64,000 nt of DNA from Lamellibrachia satsuma. Taxonomy: Eukaryota; Annelida; Polychaeta; Sabellida; Siboglinidae. The stretch is taken from positions 124,001-188,000 of the forward strand of contig BSQZ01000111.1 in assembly GCA_033239005.1 (NCBI GenBank), written 5' to 3'. The notes below the pieces were generated by a model. The model saw only the letters and a program-made list of their open reading frames with translations. It had not been told where the DNA came from and searched no databases. Positions 38,401 through 53,700 of this stretch are shown one piece after another. The translations under genes and the position numbers were made by a program. Positions within the stretch are counted from its first letter, which is position 1; each line of letters begins with the position of its first letter.

Positions 38401-41400
38401 CCCAACCTGTCAATTATACATATCTAATTACCAACTTCCTGCTTTGCAACTCCAAAAATATCACTGGCTCGGTAATAAGTTGGTCTACATAAATCCATGA
38501 TTTGGCTGCTCCAGTGTATACATGCTGGCCTACAGTGGTAGTCTAGGACAACTGCTTATAGGTGGAGAGGATGCTTAGTATAATCTCTTTCTTATTGCAA
38601 GATCTGCTTCACATTAACTTGTCAGATCCCATCATGCCTAAGTATTAGAGATGAAATCCCATCATGCCTAAACATTAGGCATGCAATACCATCATGCCTA
38701 TGTATTAGATGTACAATCCCACCATGCTTAAGAATTACATATGCAATCCCATAATGCCTAAATATTAGAGATACAATCCCAACATGCCTAAGCATTAGAG
38801 ATGCAATCCCATCATGCCTATGTATTAGACATGCAATCCCATCACGCCTAAGAATTACATATGCAATCCCATCATGCCTAAATATTAGAGATACAATCCC
38901 AACATGCCTAAGCATTAGAGATGCAATCCCATCATGCCTATGTATTAGACATGCAATCCCATCACGCCTAAGAATTACATATGCAATCCCATCATGCCTA
39001 AATATTAGAGATACAATCCCAACATGCCTAAGCATTTGAGATGCAATCCCATCACGCCTAAATATTACAGATACAATGCAAACATGCCTATTAGTATTAC
39101 ATAGGCAATCCCGTCATCTTCCAGTAGTGACATGACAGAACCTACCTCTTTTTGCGGCGTGTGAACTTCCCCTCCCACGGATCCCTGCGATCCCTGGGAG
39201 CCGCTGTGAGGGGAACTAGGGCTTGAGTCTGGGCTGTTTGTGTCAACTGAAACCAGAAAAAAAATGTCATGTCAAAAAAGAATTAATTTTCTAAACACAA
39301 TCTACATGACAGGGAGCACACAATGGCTGCCACATAAACATGTCAGTTCTAGCCACATAAACATGTCAGTCCTAGCCAAGTAAACATGTCAGTCCTAGCT
39401 TCATTTCAATTACAATCGTCAGTTACAATTACACATCATAAAAACTCACTTACAGTTACATGGCTTCAAAAATCAATTACAATGACTCACAGACTCGGTT
39501 ACAATAGTTTGTTAATTGCACCTACATTGTTTTATAAAGGAAGGGAGATTACATATCATTACTGCAGATCTTAGACATGGTTTTTGGTGAATTCATGCAT
39601 TCTTCCTGCCAGGATCGAGTCCAATTACAACGGTGAATTACAGTGGTGAATTACTATGGTGAATTACAATGGTGAATCACAATGGTGAATTACTATGGTG
39701 AATTACAATGGTGAATCACAATGGTGAGTTACAATGGTAAATTACAATGGTCAATTACAATTGTTCAAGCAAACACTCATTGGTTTGTAAATACACTCTC
39801 ACCACGTTGTAAAATGCCACCAATTTGCAATGCATCCAGCGTATGAATTATAAACAGTCAAAGGAACTAGGTTCATAGCATTCGCTGAATTCCATTCCGG
39901 AATAATGATCCATTGAACTACACCCTAATAAATTAAATTTGCAAACAGCTAACTACTACAATGTGATATTCGTTCCTGTAAATGTAATGACAAAGTGCGG
40001 CGCATGCAAAGCTTCTAGCAAGATGTTGATGATCAATTGTTTTGTGGGTGTAACATCACATCTGATTTACTAGTTTGTCATAATACACAGCAATGAACGT
40101 CTCAAAGCAACCACCAGATCTAAGACAAGTATATAAATAAGAGTATTTACAAGAAAATCTATTAACGTCTAGTTTATGCTCAAACCATTGCTATAACTGT
40201 GTATGATTAGTCATCATAGATCATCCCCAGTCTTAGATTATAGCCAATATTGGCTCCTTGCGATGTATCAGTTTAGAATTAGTTTTGCAACATAATTAAA
40301 ATTAGTCACATGACTAAATAAATATTAATCAAAAATTTTTGGCTTGAAATTGTAACCCACAAAATAAAAAAATCAGATTGCACAGAGATTTGCTTCTGCT
40401 TGTAGTCAAGTTGAGCAGGACTGAGCAGAGATCTGCTTGTAGTTAATTGAAACACCCACAGCTGCTCTACGGTTGTCTAAACCCTGATGTAACACTGAGA
40501 AACATTAACCCGCTAGATACACATTTTATCAACGAGTTCCCGGTAAGTCCTAGTAACTTTCTCTAACCACAATGGCATTTATCACACAGGAAGCGTAAAC
40601 ATTCCGTATGATGTCACGTTGCCAAGGTGACGGCATTATTTCTGTTTTACGGCCCCCATGGACCCCCGCAGAAACATGGAAAGAATGCGGCAGTGACTGC
40701 TCGGCAGCAGAACAACAAGTCAGGGTTTCCTAGCTCCAGTTTATTGCGTAGGTTGGAGGTTGGATTAGCCAACAGAACCAACAACTGGTATACGTCAAAT
40801 GAATCTTTCTCACCACCAGAGGCAGGAAAAACACGAAACTTTGCACCGCAGGAATTAACGGATTTCTTGGAAGACAAAAAATAGACTCACAGCTGCATAG
40901 GGAATTAACTGCAGATATAAGCACACAACTATTATTTAATATTAATAAAAATCTTGCAACAATCGAGCTAGCGTATGTGTGTTATGCTACGCCTCCTAGA
41001 CCCTTTCCATCTCAGGCACCAAACTGTCAGGGTTCATCTACGACACCAAGAGTCATCTTTTTTAAAATTCCCCGCATTACCCTGAATCTTAGCATTTTTT
41101 CACAATGCTACACATATTTTTTTCGATTATTCCAAGCTACGAAAAAAAAATTTATAACAAAAATAACAACAATAATAACGGGGACACTATTGCTACACTA
41201 GTTTCATAACTTCCAATCAAATAACAATAATAACGGAGACACTATTGCTACACTAGTTTCATAACTTCCAATCAAATAACAATAATAACGGGGACACTAT
41301 TGCTACACTAGTTTCATAACTTCCAATCAAATAACAATAATAACGGGGACACTATTGCTACACTAGTTTCATAACTTCCAATCAAATAACAATAATAACG

Positions 41401-43493
41401 GGGACACTATTGCTACACTAGTTTCATAACTTCCAATCAAATAGCAATAATAATGGGGACACTATTGCTACACTAGTTTCATAACTTCCAATCAAATAAC
41501 AATAATAACGGGGACACTATTGCTACACTAGTTTCATAACTTCCAATCAAATAACAATAATAACGGAGACACTATTGCTACACTAGTTTCATAACTTCCA
41601 ATCAAATAACAATAATAACGGGGACACTATTGCTACACTAGTTTCATAACTTCCAATCAAATAACAATAATAACGGAGACACTATTGCTACACTAGTTTC
41701 ATAACTTCCAATCAAATAACAATAATAACGGGGACACTACTGCTACACTAGTTTCATAACTTCCAATCAAATAACAATAATAATGGGGACACTACTGCTA
41801 CACTAGTTTCATAATTTCCAATCAAATAACAATAATAATGGGGACACTACTGCTACACTAGTTTCATAACTTCCAATCAAATAACAATAATAATGGAGAC
41901 ACTATTGCTACACCAGTTTCATAACTTCCAATCAAATAACAATAATAATGGGGACACTATTGCTACACTAGTTTCATAACTTCCAATCAAATAACAATAA
42001 TAATGGAGACACTACTGCTACACCAGTTTCATAACTTCCAATCAAATAACAATAATAATGGGGACACTATTGCTACACTAGTTTCATAACTTCCAATCAA
42101 ATAACAATAATAATGGGGACACTATTGCTACACTAGTTTCATAACTTCCAATCAAATAACAATAATAACGGGGACACTATTGCTACACTAGTTTCATAAC
42201 TTCCAATCAAATAACAATAATAATGGAGACACTATTGCTACACTAGTTTCATACCTTCCAATCAAATAACAATAATAACGGGGACACTATTGCTACACTA
42301 GTTTCATAACTTCCAATCAAATAACAATAATAATGGAGACACTATTGCTACACTAGTTTCATAACTTCCAATCAAATAACAATAATAACGGTGACACTAT
42401 TGCTACACTAGTTTCATAACTTCCAATCAAATAACAATAATAATGGGGACACTATTGCTACACTAGTTTCATAACTTCCAATCAAATAACAATAATAATG
42501 GAGACACTATTACTACACTAGTTTCATAACTTCCAATTAAAAGTACATTAACTATTTGTATGACAAATAAAATGCAGAGATTTTTGAATAAATTCCTGAG
42601 ACTGAGATATGCCTGTAGTACCACCAGATGGCAGTGTGATAAAATCCGTCTGACAAAAACTGCAGATTCAGCCATCGAAACGTTAGTGTGAATAAAATAG
42701 TGGGCTGATATGTCAAACAGGGAGATATATGTGCTGTAAGAACATGAAGCAACCCCAGTCATGACACAGCAATGAATGAATAGACTGGGCTTTTACTTAT
42801 ATAAATAATCTCTGGCTCAAAAGGAACTTCACTCAAATGTCTGTTCAACTGATAAAATGTGCATAAATAATCATAAAGCCACTGGAGTTGTGTGTGTGTG
42901 CGCGCGGATGGCATTATCTAATCTGCCTATACAAACATTTACAGCTACATCTGAAAAATGTGGGTCAGCTTTAATGGCTCGAGGCACTGTGGCTGAATGA
43001 TCACATCAAAGACCCTGCCTGTGACTGAGTTCTCTCACAACGGCAGTCTATCAGCCAAGCTCACCCAACCAGCTATTACACATATCCTCTTGTTGTATGC
43101 CTTCATAAATCTGTCTACAAGTCTTCATCATAAAATTCACCACAATAAGGCATTGTACAGTGTTCCAGCTAAACTACCGTCATACACATGTATAAAGTCT
43201 ATTTTCAGCTACATATCAGTCACTGAACCTTGACACTCTAACTCAGAAAAATTTGACGACCTGCACTAAGTGACCGCCTGTCTTTAACAACCACAGTCAA
43301 CTCCTCCTTTCACACGTAAAACTACCTGCATTAAGCGACCACCTGTATTAAGAGACCACTTTTCGACCATCCACTGAGTGGTCACTTAATATAGGTTTGA
43401 CTGTGCATTATATATATATATGTAGTTTTCCGAGTTTCTGTGTGTGTGCATGCGTGCGTGCGTGCGCATGCGTGTGTGGTGTGCGTGCGAGCA

Positions 43494-43528
<35 letters not shown>

Positions 43529-46500
43529 CTGCATGCATGTGTGTATAGCTGTATAACAACACGTAGACAGATGGTATGATGACAACTCATCCACACATAA
43601 ATCTGAAGCAGTGGGAAGCGACATAAAGCAACAAACAGAACCGCTGTGATGCAACACATGATGCAACGTGCCAGTGAAGAAGCTCCAAGACGTGTCACTA
43701 GACACAGCACAAGACATTTGGGGGAGGGGGGTTAGTAAAGTGGGTGTGACATAGGGATCAGTAATGTGTGTAACATGGGGGTCAGTAATGTAACATGGAG
43801 GTTAATAAAGTGGATGTAACATGGGGGTTACTAAAATGGATGTAACATGGGGTTTACTAAAGTGGGTGTAACGTGAAGGTTACTAAAGTGGATGTAACAT
43901 GGGGGTTACTAAAATGGATGTAACATGGGGTTTACTAAAGTGGGTGTAACGTGAAGGTTACTAAAGTGGATGTAACATGGGGGTTACACTGATGTAACGT
44001 GGGGGTTACTAAAGTGGTTGTAACATGAAGATTACTAAAGTGGATATAATGTGGGGTTTGCTAAAGTGGATGTAACGTGGAGGTTACTACGGTGGATGTA
44101 AAGTGGGGGTTACTAAAGTTGGTGTAACATGGGGGTTACTGAAGTAGATGTAACATGGGGGTTACTAAAGTGGATTTAACATGGGGGTCACTAAAGTGGA
44201 TGTAACATGGGGGTCACTAAAGGGGATGTAACATGGGGGGTCACTAAAGTGGGTTAACATGGGGGTTACTAAAGTGGATGTAACATGGGGTTACTAAAGT
44301 GGATGTAACATGGGGTTACTAAAACAGATGTAACATGGGGGTTACTAAAGTGGATGTAACATGGGGTTACTAAAATGGATGTAACATGGAGGTTACTAAA
44401 ATAGATGTAACATGGGGGTTACTAAAGTGGATGTAACATGGGGATCACTAAAGTGGGTGTAACATGGGGTTACTAAAGTGGATGTAACATGGGGATTACT
44501 AAAATAGATGTAACATGGGGGTTACTAAAGTGGATGTAACATGGGGGTCACTAAAATAGATGTAACATGGGGTTACTAAAGTGGATGTAACATGGGGGTT
44601 ACTAAAATAGATGTAACATGAGGGTTACTAAAGTGGATGTAACATGGGGGTCACTAAAGTGGGTGTAACATGGGGGTTACGAAAGTGGATGTAACATGGG
44701 GGTTACTAAAGTGGATGTAACATGGAGGTTACTAAAGTGGATGTAACATTGGGGTCAGTAATGTGGGGGTTACTAAAGTGGGTTAATATGGGGTCACTAA
44801 ACGTTGCACTCACTTGTCAGTGGTGTCGAGGTTCTCTTTGCATTAAGAGTAAAGCGTTCTTTGCGCCTCAGCAGCGTGGTGCTGCGCCGTTCAATCATCT
44901 TTTGCTTAAGTGCTAAGCGCACCTTGAGATTGGGCTCGGACGCTGCAAACAGGCGCAGTGTCAGCCGCAAGCAGCAAGCAGGAAGTGCGCACACATGTAA
45001 CTGGCCAGCCCGCGGGAGGGGGAAGAGGGGGAATTGTGCACTGATTTCGAGATTGCCTAACCCTTTCGTTTTTATGCACCTTTGAGCCTGGCTTTCTGTG
45101 GATTTAAGCATAATAAAAACTGTAATATAATTATTGTTAATAATTATATGACATATAATTATTATTAATAATTATATGACATAATTATTATTAATAATTA
45201 TATGACATATAATTATTATTAATAATTATATTATGCCATTGTGTTTTTGCAACAATCGAAAATGAATCACTTTTGAAATATGCCAACTGGACACTGTAAT
45301 GAAGGGATTGATTTTGTCAGTCATTTAAGAAACGTGTCCTCCCTTTGTCTTCCCTGCCCAATCCTGCCCGATCCCAGTGGGCGTGGCCAGTGGAGCAGAC
45401 AGTAGCGCCCGGAACAACACGATGCATCAGCAGAAGTAGCTGCAGCTACAGTAGCTGCAGTAGCGGCAGCGGCGGAAACAAGAGCACATGGAGTGGGCGA
45501 TGGTCACTACTCACAGGCTGAGCACATCATTTTCTTGGCCATCAAGTCACGTCGCAACACCAGGGGGCTACGGTGCATCACCTTCTGTCGCAGCGAGATT
45601 CTAGAGCGCATCTTAAGGTTCGGCTCAGAGACTGCAAGTTTAAATCTCCCCACTTAAAGTTCCGCGCAAATACTGCAATGCTTAAGACATCATAACCGAC
45701 ATCGACACAAGAGACACCTGAAAAAAAGAAACGTGACGAACCGGCGCCTCTTCACAGCTGGAGGACTGAAACTGATATACGACTTTCATTGGTTAACTGA
45801 GGATTGCTTTACGGACACTGCAACACTGAATTTATTAGCATTTCTAGCGTCTAGGTTGTTTTTAAATATTATCCATGGAAAATGCGTCACTATCGTCATC
45901 TTTCGTGTCTTAACACATCTGAAAATTCACGATTTGGTGATGAAATAAAACATGCCAGTTTTACGAGATTCCTGATCAAAGACAGAGCAAAAAAGCTGCA
46001 CCTTTGAAGGTGAAATATAGCGTTTTCATTGTATGATTTATTGGTCAAATTCCTGTTTTACATAATTTCTGACGGTAAATACACTTCTACAATAAAGATT
46101 AAAACATAAAGTACAACGCTGTTAATTTAGCTTAACTTTAAGATTAAAAAATTAAGGGTATTGGCGCATTTTAATGATATGAAACCCCCAACTAACTCCA
46201 TATCAGTCAGCCAATGAAAATATTTCTATGCTCCTTTTAAAACAATGTCTGAACGGCTTGAGGTGAATGTAGGAGAAGTAGATTAGCTAAAAAAAATAAT
46301 TAAATTGAACTATTTAGGTTTGTTTTTCTGACCACAAAATTTATGTCTAATAAACTCTTTTTAGGACGAGCATATTCCGAATACAAGGCACGTGAAGGAG
46401 CCAACCAGTGGTCAGCTACACATTCACTGCGGTTCCACAACCATTCACCAGGACAAATAAATAAAATTAAGCATAAAACATTATCAAGAGCATGCAAATA

Positions 46501-49500
46501 GTTGGCATTACTTTAAACAATGCTGACATTCTGGGAGAGCTGAAGTATTGCGCTGTTGATGTGTGTCCCAAATCAAGGACGTCTTTATGTAACAAGAATG
46601 CGGGCCAGTGCCGTCGGCATTCGTGATGGATATTCCAACACGACCTTGGACAACAAATCAATATTAACAGCACAAATAAAACAATGTTATGCCTTTCTTA
46701 TGCGATGACGCCATAAAATCTTGCCACTCCCATAGAGCGGGCATTCAGGTCTGTCCAGCATTCTTCGATGCTGGGATCTGTCACCGTGGCAACAAGCAGA
46801 CCAATAAACGCAGGGATGATATTTACTGCCGAGTGATACGTGGCGCTCCCAGCTTTATGGGCACCACTGATGGAATCAAGATTGTATAATATTTAATGCA
46901 AACCTCACAGTTCACAGCGACATTAATGCATTGATTATGTACATCCTCTATCGTGGAACAATTTTAGATGACAAAGCTATATTTTCTTGCACATAATTTA
47001 CAATATTCTCCAATATTTCTGCACATTATATAATTTCCACTGCAAAATTTGGTACACCGTTTTTGGTAGTAAATTTACAATAATGTTACAATTACCATAA
47101 TGTTAGATATTATAAAAACAGCAACAAATATAATGGAAACAAACTAATAATCATGATAAGTAACTTACCACTTATCCTTGAAATGATCTTAACTACCGAA
47201 GTAATTAATATATAATTAATGTAATAATAATGATAATTTTGCTTTGGATGTAATAATGATAACAGTCAAATATTTTCATATGATAAAGTCAAATATTTTC
47301 ATGATAAAACTTGATAAAATATATATTTTATCTTCTTAAGACATAAATATAAAGGTTAACATAATACCACTTAAAATTAAATAATTACATAACAGATAGT
47401 ATAATAATGGTAAACAAGAATGCAATAATTTATGTTTTAAAGTAGCAACCCATTGGGGTAGATAAGTATCATACTTCTGTTCACCCCCTTTCCACCAACC
47501 CTCTATTGTTTCTATTATTTTCTTGCATGCTACAAATGATGTTGCATTTTGTAATAATGGAATTTGTACTGTTGGTCGTTGGAAATAAATTACCGATTGA
47601 ATAATTACTAACACTATCCATCTGAGCCAGCACGGGACAGTAACTCGCACGTAACAAGGTAGTATGCTCACCTGTCTTTCTGAGGGGGTACTGATCCTCG
47701 AAGCGCCCCAGCAGGTGGGCCGCCCTCAGAGGGGGTGACCGCCCATTGGTGGGGGGTGAATGTTGCTCTAGAGAGCTATGATGGGTAGCCCTAAAACAAG
47801 TAGATGAGTGTATGTACATACATTGCCACAGCAGTGCCATAACATAGTCTATGAACAAGTAGATGAGTGTATGTACAATGTACATACATTGCCACAGCAG
47901 TGCCATAACATAGTTTATGAACAAGTAGATGAGTGTTGGTACATACATTGCCACAGCAGTGCCATAACATAGTTTATGAACAAGTAGATGAGTGTATGTA
48001 CAATGTACATACATTGCCACATCAGTGACACAACATAGTCTATGAACAAGTAGATGAGTGTATGTACATACATCGCAACAGCAGTGCCATAACATAGTTT
48101 ATGAACAAGTAGATGAGTGTATGTACAATGTACATACATTGCCACAGCAGTGCCATAACATAGTTTATGAACAAGTAGATGAGTGTATGTACAATGTACA
48201 TACATTGCCACAGCAGTGCCATAACATAGTCTATGAACAAGTAGATGATTGTATGTACAATGTACATACATTGTCACAGCAGTGCCATAACATAGTCTAT
48301 GAACAAGTAAATGAGTGTATGCACATACATTGTCACAGCAGTGACACAACATAGTCTATGAACACTTAAAACACACCTTAACACCTTGTTTTTTATATGT
48401 ATCAAGCAGCCGTTTTAGGGGTTGTTAAAATTTTTATATTTACCTATTCGTAAAAAGCATACTAATTCTCATATCTTGAATTAGAGCTTAAAATGTCGAT
48501 AATTTTCCAGACTGAAAAATATATCGATGTAGCAGAGTTATCACACAGTGCAAGTATATCATAATAGTTAACAATGACCATAAAATTTTTTTTAGAAATA
48601 TTTATCTCCAATAACGATGTTAAAGCTTTGTGTTTCTCCAACAGCTCCATGGTGTTTTATTGATAACTGTTTTCTACAAAGTTGTGAATTCCCAATATAA
48701 CGGACTGCATTTAGCGCTGCGTTGTGAACTGTTACATAGTTTAAAAAATAGTAGTTCTGTAAAAGTTCACTGTGTGGCGCTGCATGACGCAATGGTGGTC
48801 ATATTTTGCATGCGACCAATATTAAAAAAATCAGTAGGCAGGCATTAACCCCCATTTAGTACGATTAGGTAAATGTCAACAATGTGAACAGTCCGTAAGC
48901 ACGCAACTACAACAGCAGCGAATCCAGGGTCTGTTGAGAACACTTCCATTATATATTGCTGACTGACACACCCTTCTCGTACGACCACCTACTGCACCAT
49001 CACAATGGCATGACTTTAAATATAGACTGCCCCATTGTCTTGCTCGTGGAGCGGGTAGCGGTGTCAATCAAACAACTTATGCTAGGTGTATATTATTAAC
49101 GATGAGTCTGACGCAGATACCGGCTGCAGTGACGCACAGATCTCTATTGATGTCAAGTCAAACACTGCCCATCATTCATTTCTGCACTGTCATTCTGGCA
49201 TGATTCAAACAATTCAATCTCCCGTAGGAATACAAGTAAACAAGTGGATATGGCTAATGTGGGGGTTGAATTGAATCAAGTTGAATAGAACTCAGCCGCT
49301 GGTCATGCAACTAGCAATCAAACCACGCTGGTCTGAAGAACTCATAGGCCCAATGGAGGCTACCAAAATAACCCGTGGTGCCCAATAGAGGCTACCAAAA
49401 TAACCCGTGGTGCCCAATAGAGGCTACCAAAATAACCCGTGGTGCCCAATGGAGGCTACCAAAATAACCCGTGGTGCCCAATGGAGGCTACCAAAATAAC

Positions 49501-50662
49501 CCGTGGTGCCCAATGGAGGCTACCAAAATAACCCGTGGTGCCCAATGGAGGCTACCAAAATAACCCGTGGTGCCCAATGGAGGCTACCAAAATAACCCGT
49601 GGTGCCCAATGGAGGCTACCAAAATAACCCGTGGTGCCCAATGGAGGCTACCAAAATAACCCGTGGTGCCCAATGGAGGCTACCAAAATAACCCGTGGTG
49701 CCCAATGGAGGCTACCAAAATAACCTGTGGTGCCTCCAGAACATGATATCACAACAACACTAACATTGCAGTGATTCTGGTGCAACAGTCTTCAGATACG
49801 TACAACATAATTTTGTACTTTAATTAGAAAGTCGGAACAATGCTGTATCCATGACAACGACAAGAACGCAAATATTTAACGAATTACTGCATCAGCAAAA
49901 AATACACCGTACTGCTTACTGACATTAAACAGAAGTCACAACACTCGCATCGGAACACAAAAACACACCGTACCAACAATACTGCTTACTGACATTAAAC
50001 AGAAGTCACAACACTCGCATCGGAACACAAAAACACACCGTACCAACAATACTGCTTACTGACATTATACAGAAGTCACAACACTCGCATCGGAACACAA
50101 AAACACACCGTACCAACAATACTGCTTACTGACATTATACAGAAGTCACAACACTCGCATCGGAACAAAAAAATCGGCTGATCTGATGTTTGAACAATTT
50201 AGAACACAACTGAGCATGTGTTGCCATAGATACGCGACTGTTTCGGCACATGGCAAAATAACCGTGGGAATTTTTTCAGTATATAATTGTGTATAATTTT
50301 AGTGAAATTATGCGAGTCACTCACTGAATTTGATACACCACGACATATAATCTTAACTGACGAACCTTCCACGTTGGGATAACAGTTTGTTTTGTCATAG
50401 TTTCTAAAACATCAAAAGAAACAGAAATTTGACGGAACATCGTGTCGATATTCGACGTGTTCGATATTGAACTATTTGGGATAGGGACTATTAGCCATAT
50501 AACCATAACACAATTGTAACAAGACATTATCAGTGAAGACCTCAGTGATAATGATTATGGCTAAACAGGACAAGAGAATTTATGCTCAGTGTTATGCTTT
50601 GACGAGAAAATTCTATATGTGTAGTGAGTCTGTAAGTACATTCAGATGATATTGTACAGAGC

Positions 50663-50753
<91 letters not shown>

Positions 50754-53700
50754 GTCGGTATATAGTAAGAATGAGTTATTTTACAACACTTTGTTAGACC
50801 CGAGTCTCCTTATGGCTAAAAATGCAGCATCGCAACACTTGTTTGAAGCGTATGTTCGCTTGAGCACAGGAGTGGTTTATAGAACTGTATGTGCCATACT
50901 TCTACCAACCACATAAATGTGCTTCATTCTGAGTGTGCCAACTGTGCCTTTTAAACAAGTGCAAATGTGATAATCTCCTGGACCTAGCCAAGGCCGCCCT
51001 GATCACGTGGTCACAAACCCAGATAATTGTCATAGCACAGTGAAAACATCGGTCTTCTCAACCAAGAGAAACACGTTGATCTATCCGCCTGAAATAACGG
51101 ACGTACACACGAATACTGCACAATGCAATAGTCATAACATAGTGGCTGACAGTAGCCGGTGACAGCCTACGGATGCCTCTTGACATCAAAGATCTCTCAC
51201 GGTCAGATTTTATCTCACAATTACCTGGGTAGGAAATGTTGTCAAGTACCTGCATGACTGTAACCTGCCTGTATCTGGCACAGGTACCTGTGCAGGAGAG
51301 TTAACTTAATGATATGCAGGTAGGTAGGTAAAGTCATTCCCCAGGCATTACACCTTAGGAAGCCATGAAAGCTTATATGGCCAGTGCTTAAACCTGGTTT
51401 CTGTAGTGCGAAGCAACTTAGAGTGCAGTTATACTGACTCTCCTGGACGGGACACTAGTCCATCTCAGGTACCTTCCAAACAGTGTTTGTACTCATTTGC
51501 AGCTGAGTAGACTGAGGCAAAGTACGGTAAACGAAATTGCCTAAGCTTCGAAAACGAACCGTGCCCAGTGTGGGTCTTGAACTCACAACCCTCGAATTTA
51601 GAGTCCAACACCTTAACCACTGTCCAGTGACTAACTGTCCAGTGACTAACTATCCAGTGACCAACTGTGCAGTGACCAACTGTGCGGTGACCAACTGTCC
51701 AGTGACCAACTGTCCAGTGAGCTACTGTCCAGTGACCAACTGTGCAGTGACCAACTGTCCAGTGACCAACTGTCCAGTGACTAACTGTCCAGTGAACTAC
51801 TGTCCAGTGATCAACTGTCCAGTGACCAACTGTCTGGTGAGCTACTTTCCCTGCAATATATAACTACAGCTCTTTCTCTGGTGTTCTATTTTCAGTCTGC
51901 AGTCAATCTTGTTGACTGAAACTCTAACTGATACGGAATGTCAGGATTAACTCGGCATACATCGCCACTGGTGTTGTGTAACATATGGCTCTACATTTTG
52001 TATATTCTGTACATTACGGTATTTTCCTGGTGCATCTAAAACAACATACTATTGAAAGATTAGGCTAAGACTTTCCTTGTATATTCACAGGCGTAGTGCC
52101 AAATTACAGCTAATGTTGAACCTCAATAACTACTATTATAATTGAAAAACTCATTCTTGATTTATTTTCCCTTAAACCTGACACGAGAACACACTGCGTG
52201 CAGGAAACACATTCGTATGGATATAACAGTAGCGCCACACTGTGGACACTGTTCGACTTATATGATTTGCTCTACAGGACATGCGCACTCTAGTGCCCTC
52301 CGCGGGCCTAGAATTTGATCCCAAGCCCGGCCCGCAATTAGCAGTTAGGGTCCAGGCCCGGCCCAGGCCTGCAATAATTTTTCAAGCCCGGCCCGGCCCA
52401 GGCCCGCAAACTAGAATTTAGGCCCAGGCCCAGCCCAGGCCCGAACCAAACCGTGAATGTTTGGCCCACTCCACACAGAAGTAGCACAATAGTGTGCACC
52501 ATGATGTGTTGAATGCGTTGTATTTTCGTTCAAATTTAGTGAAGTATTGTCATTTGAAGATCACTAGTTGCCACTGGTTGTCATAGTAAGGACCACTCAA
52601 CCCCTAAAACAACTACAATGTCTTTGCAAGGAAACTTCTTTAAAGACGTTTAAATTAAGTTCATCCCCGTTGGCATTCTGTTCAACTACAGGTCTAAACA
52701 GAAACACTTTTTTCTGCAGTACATTGTTCGATAAACATGACTTCATTGTACCTTCTTTATTCCATCCTCAGTGCATTTACCCCATCGCAAATCTGTAGGG
52801 TTCGAATAGTGCCAGTAACGTGTGTCAGTAACTTGTGTCCGTAACGTGTGTCAGTAACGGTCAGTATCATGTGTCAGTAACATGTGTCATACACAGTCAG
52901 TTCACCAAAAAAGCGTGTACTTCTGTTTGTTCTCTTTTTGCAAATTTTTGACCTGATCAGGTAAAAAAATTCAATAGTTCGTCCGATGATTTCACCAACA
53001 CGAAATAACATATTTGTACAAACAATCAAGTACGTCGTAGTCGATACTAGATAGGTTAAATTTTTCATGAAATTAATTTGAAACGAGACGAGCGAAAATC
53101 ACCGAACTGAGGAGGGATCTTTAAATACATTCTGCGTCAAGTTATACAATAAAAGACGCTGCTGTGTGTACATGTGTGTACATGTGTGTACATGTGTGTA
53201 CATGTGTGTACATGTGTATGTATTCATTGTATCAACAATCTGAGCAAGAGAGCGGAGTAGCCTGGGGAGGAGTGCAGAGGATGTGGTTAGTCTAATCTAC
53301 ACTACATGTTATGTGTACTGACTGGGCCAGCTCGACCTGGTCTTGGCAAATGTTTATTAGCTGGCAAAATATACAGTAGAGCGGTCTTTCTATGTGGTAA
53401 AACCTGTTTATTTTATTTCATCGCCAAATTGTTTGTTAGAATGGCAAAATATACAGTAGAGTGGTCTTTCTATGTGGTCAAACCTGTTTATTTTATTTCA
53501 TCGTCAAATTGTTATTTTCAAAGATATAAGACGATGAACAACCACAGCAGGAACACGTTTTGCATCTATAATATTATTATTAGAATGTCATAAATGACTA
53601 ATAAATATCAGTGTCGCAATGTCTGGCCATAAAACAGTCGTCGATTGAACTAATAAAGATGACGTCATTCGGCAAGTGTTTTTTTCTCTCTATAATACAG

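Noticed and set aside
40627..40884. An 85-residue plus-strand frame with non-repetitive composition
   Set aside because: No recognised homology, no splice or promoter context, antisense within an HDAC4 intron. Length is compatible with chance, though a transposon fragment is possible.
46300..46900. Several 60-70 codon frames near 46.3-46.9 kb
   Set aside because: They do not connect in frame, lack recognised motifs, and lie in an HDAC4 intron next to a dispersed repeat.
51565..51622. A possible tRNA gene (A and B box-like motifs)
   Set aside because: The cloverleaf is not preserved and the motifs sit at the head of a SINE-like sequence, so it is not called as a functional tRNA.
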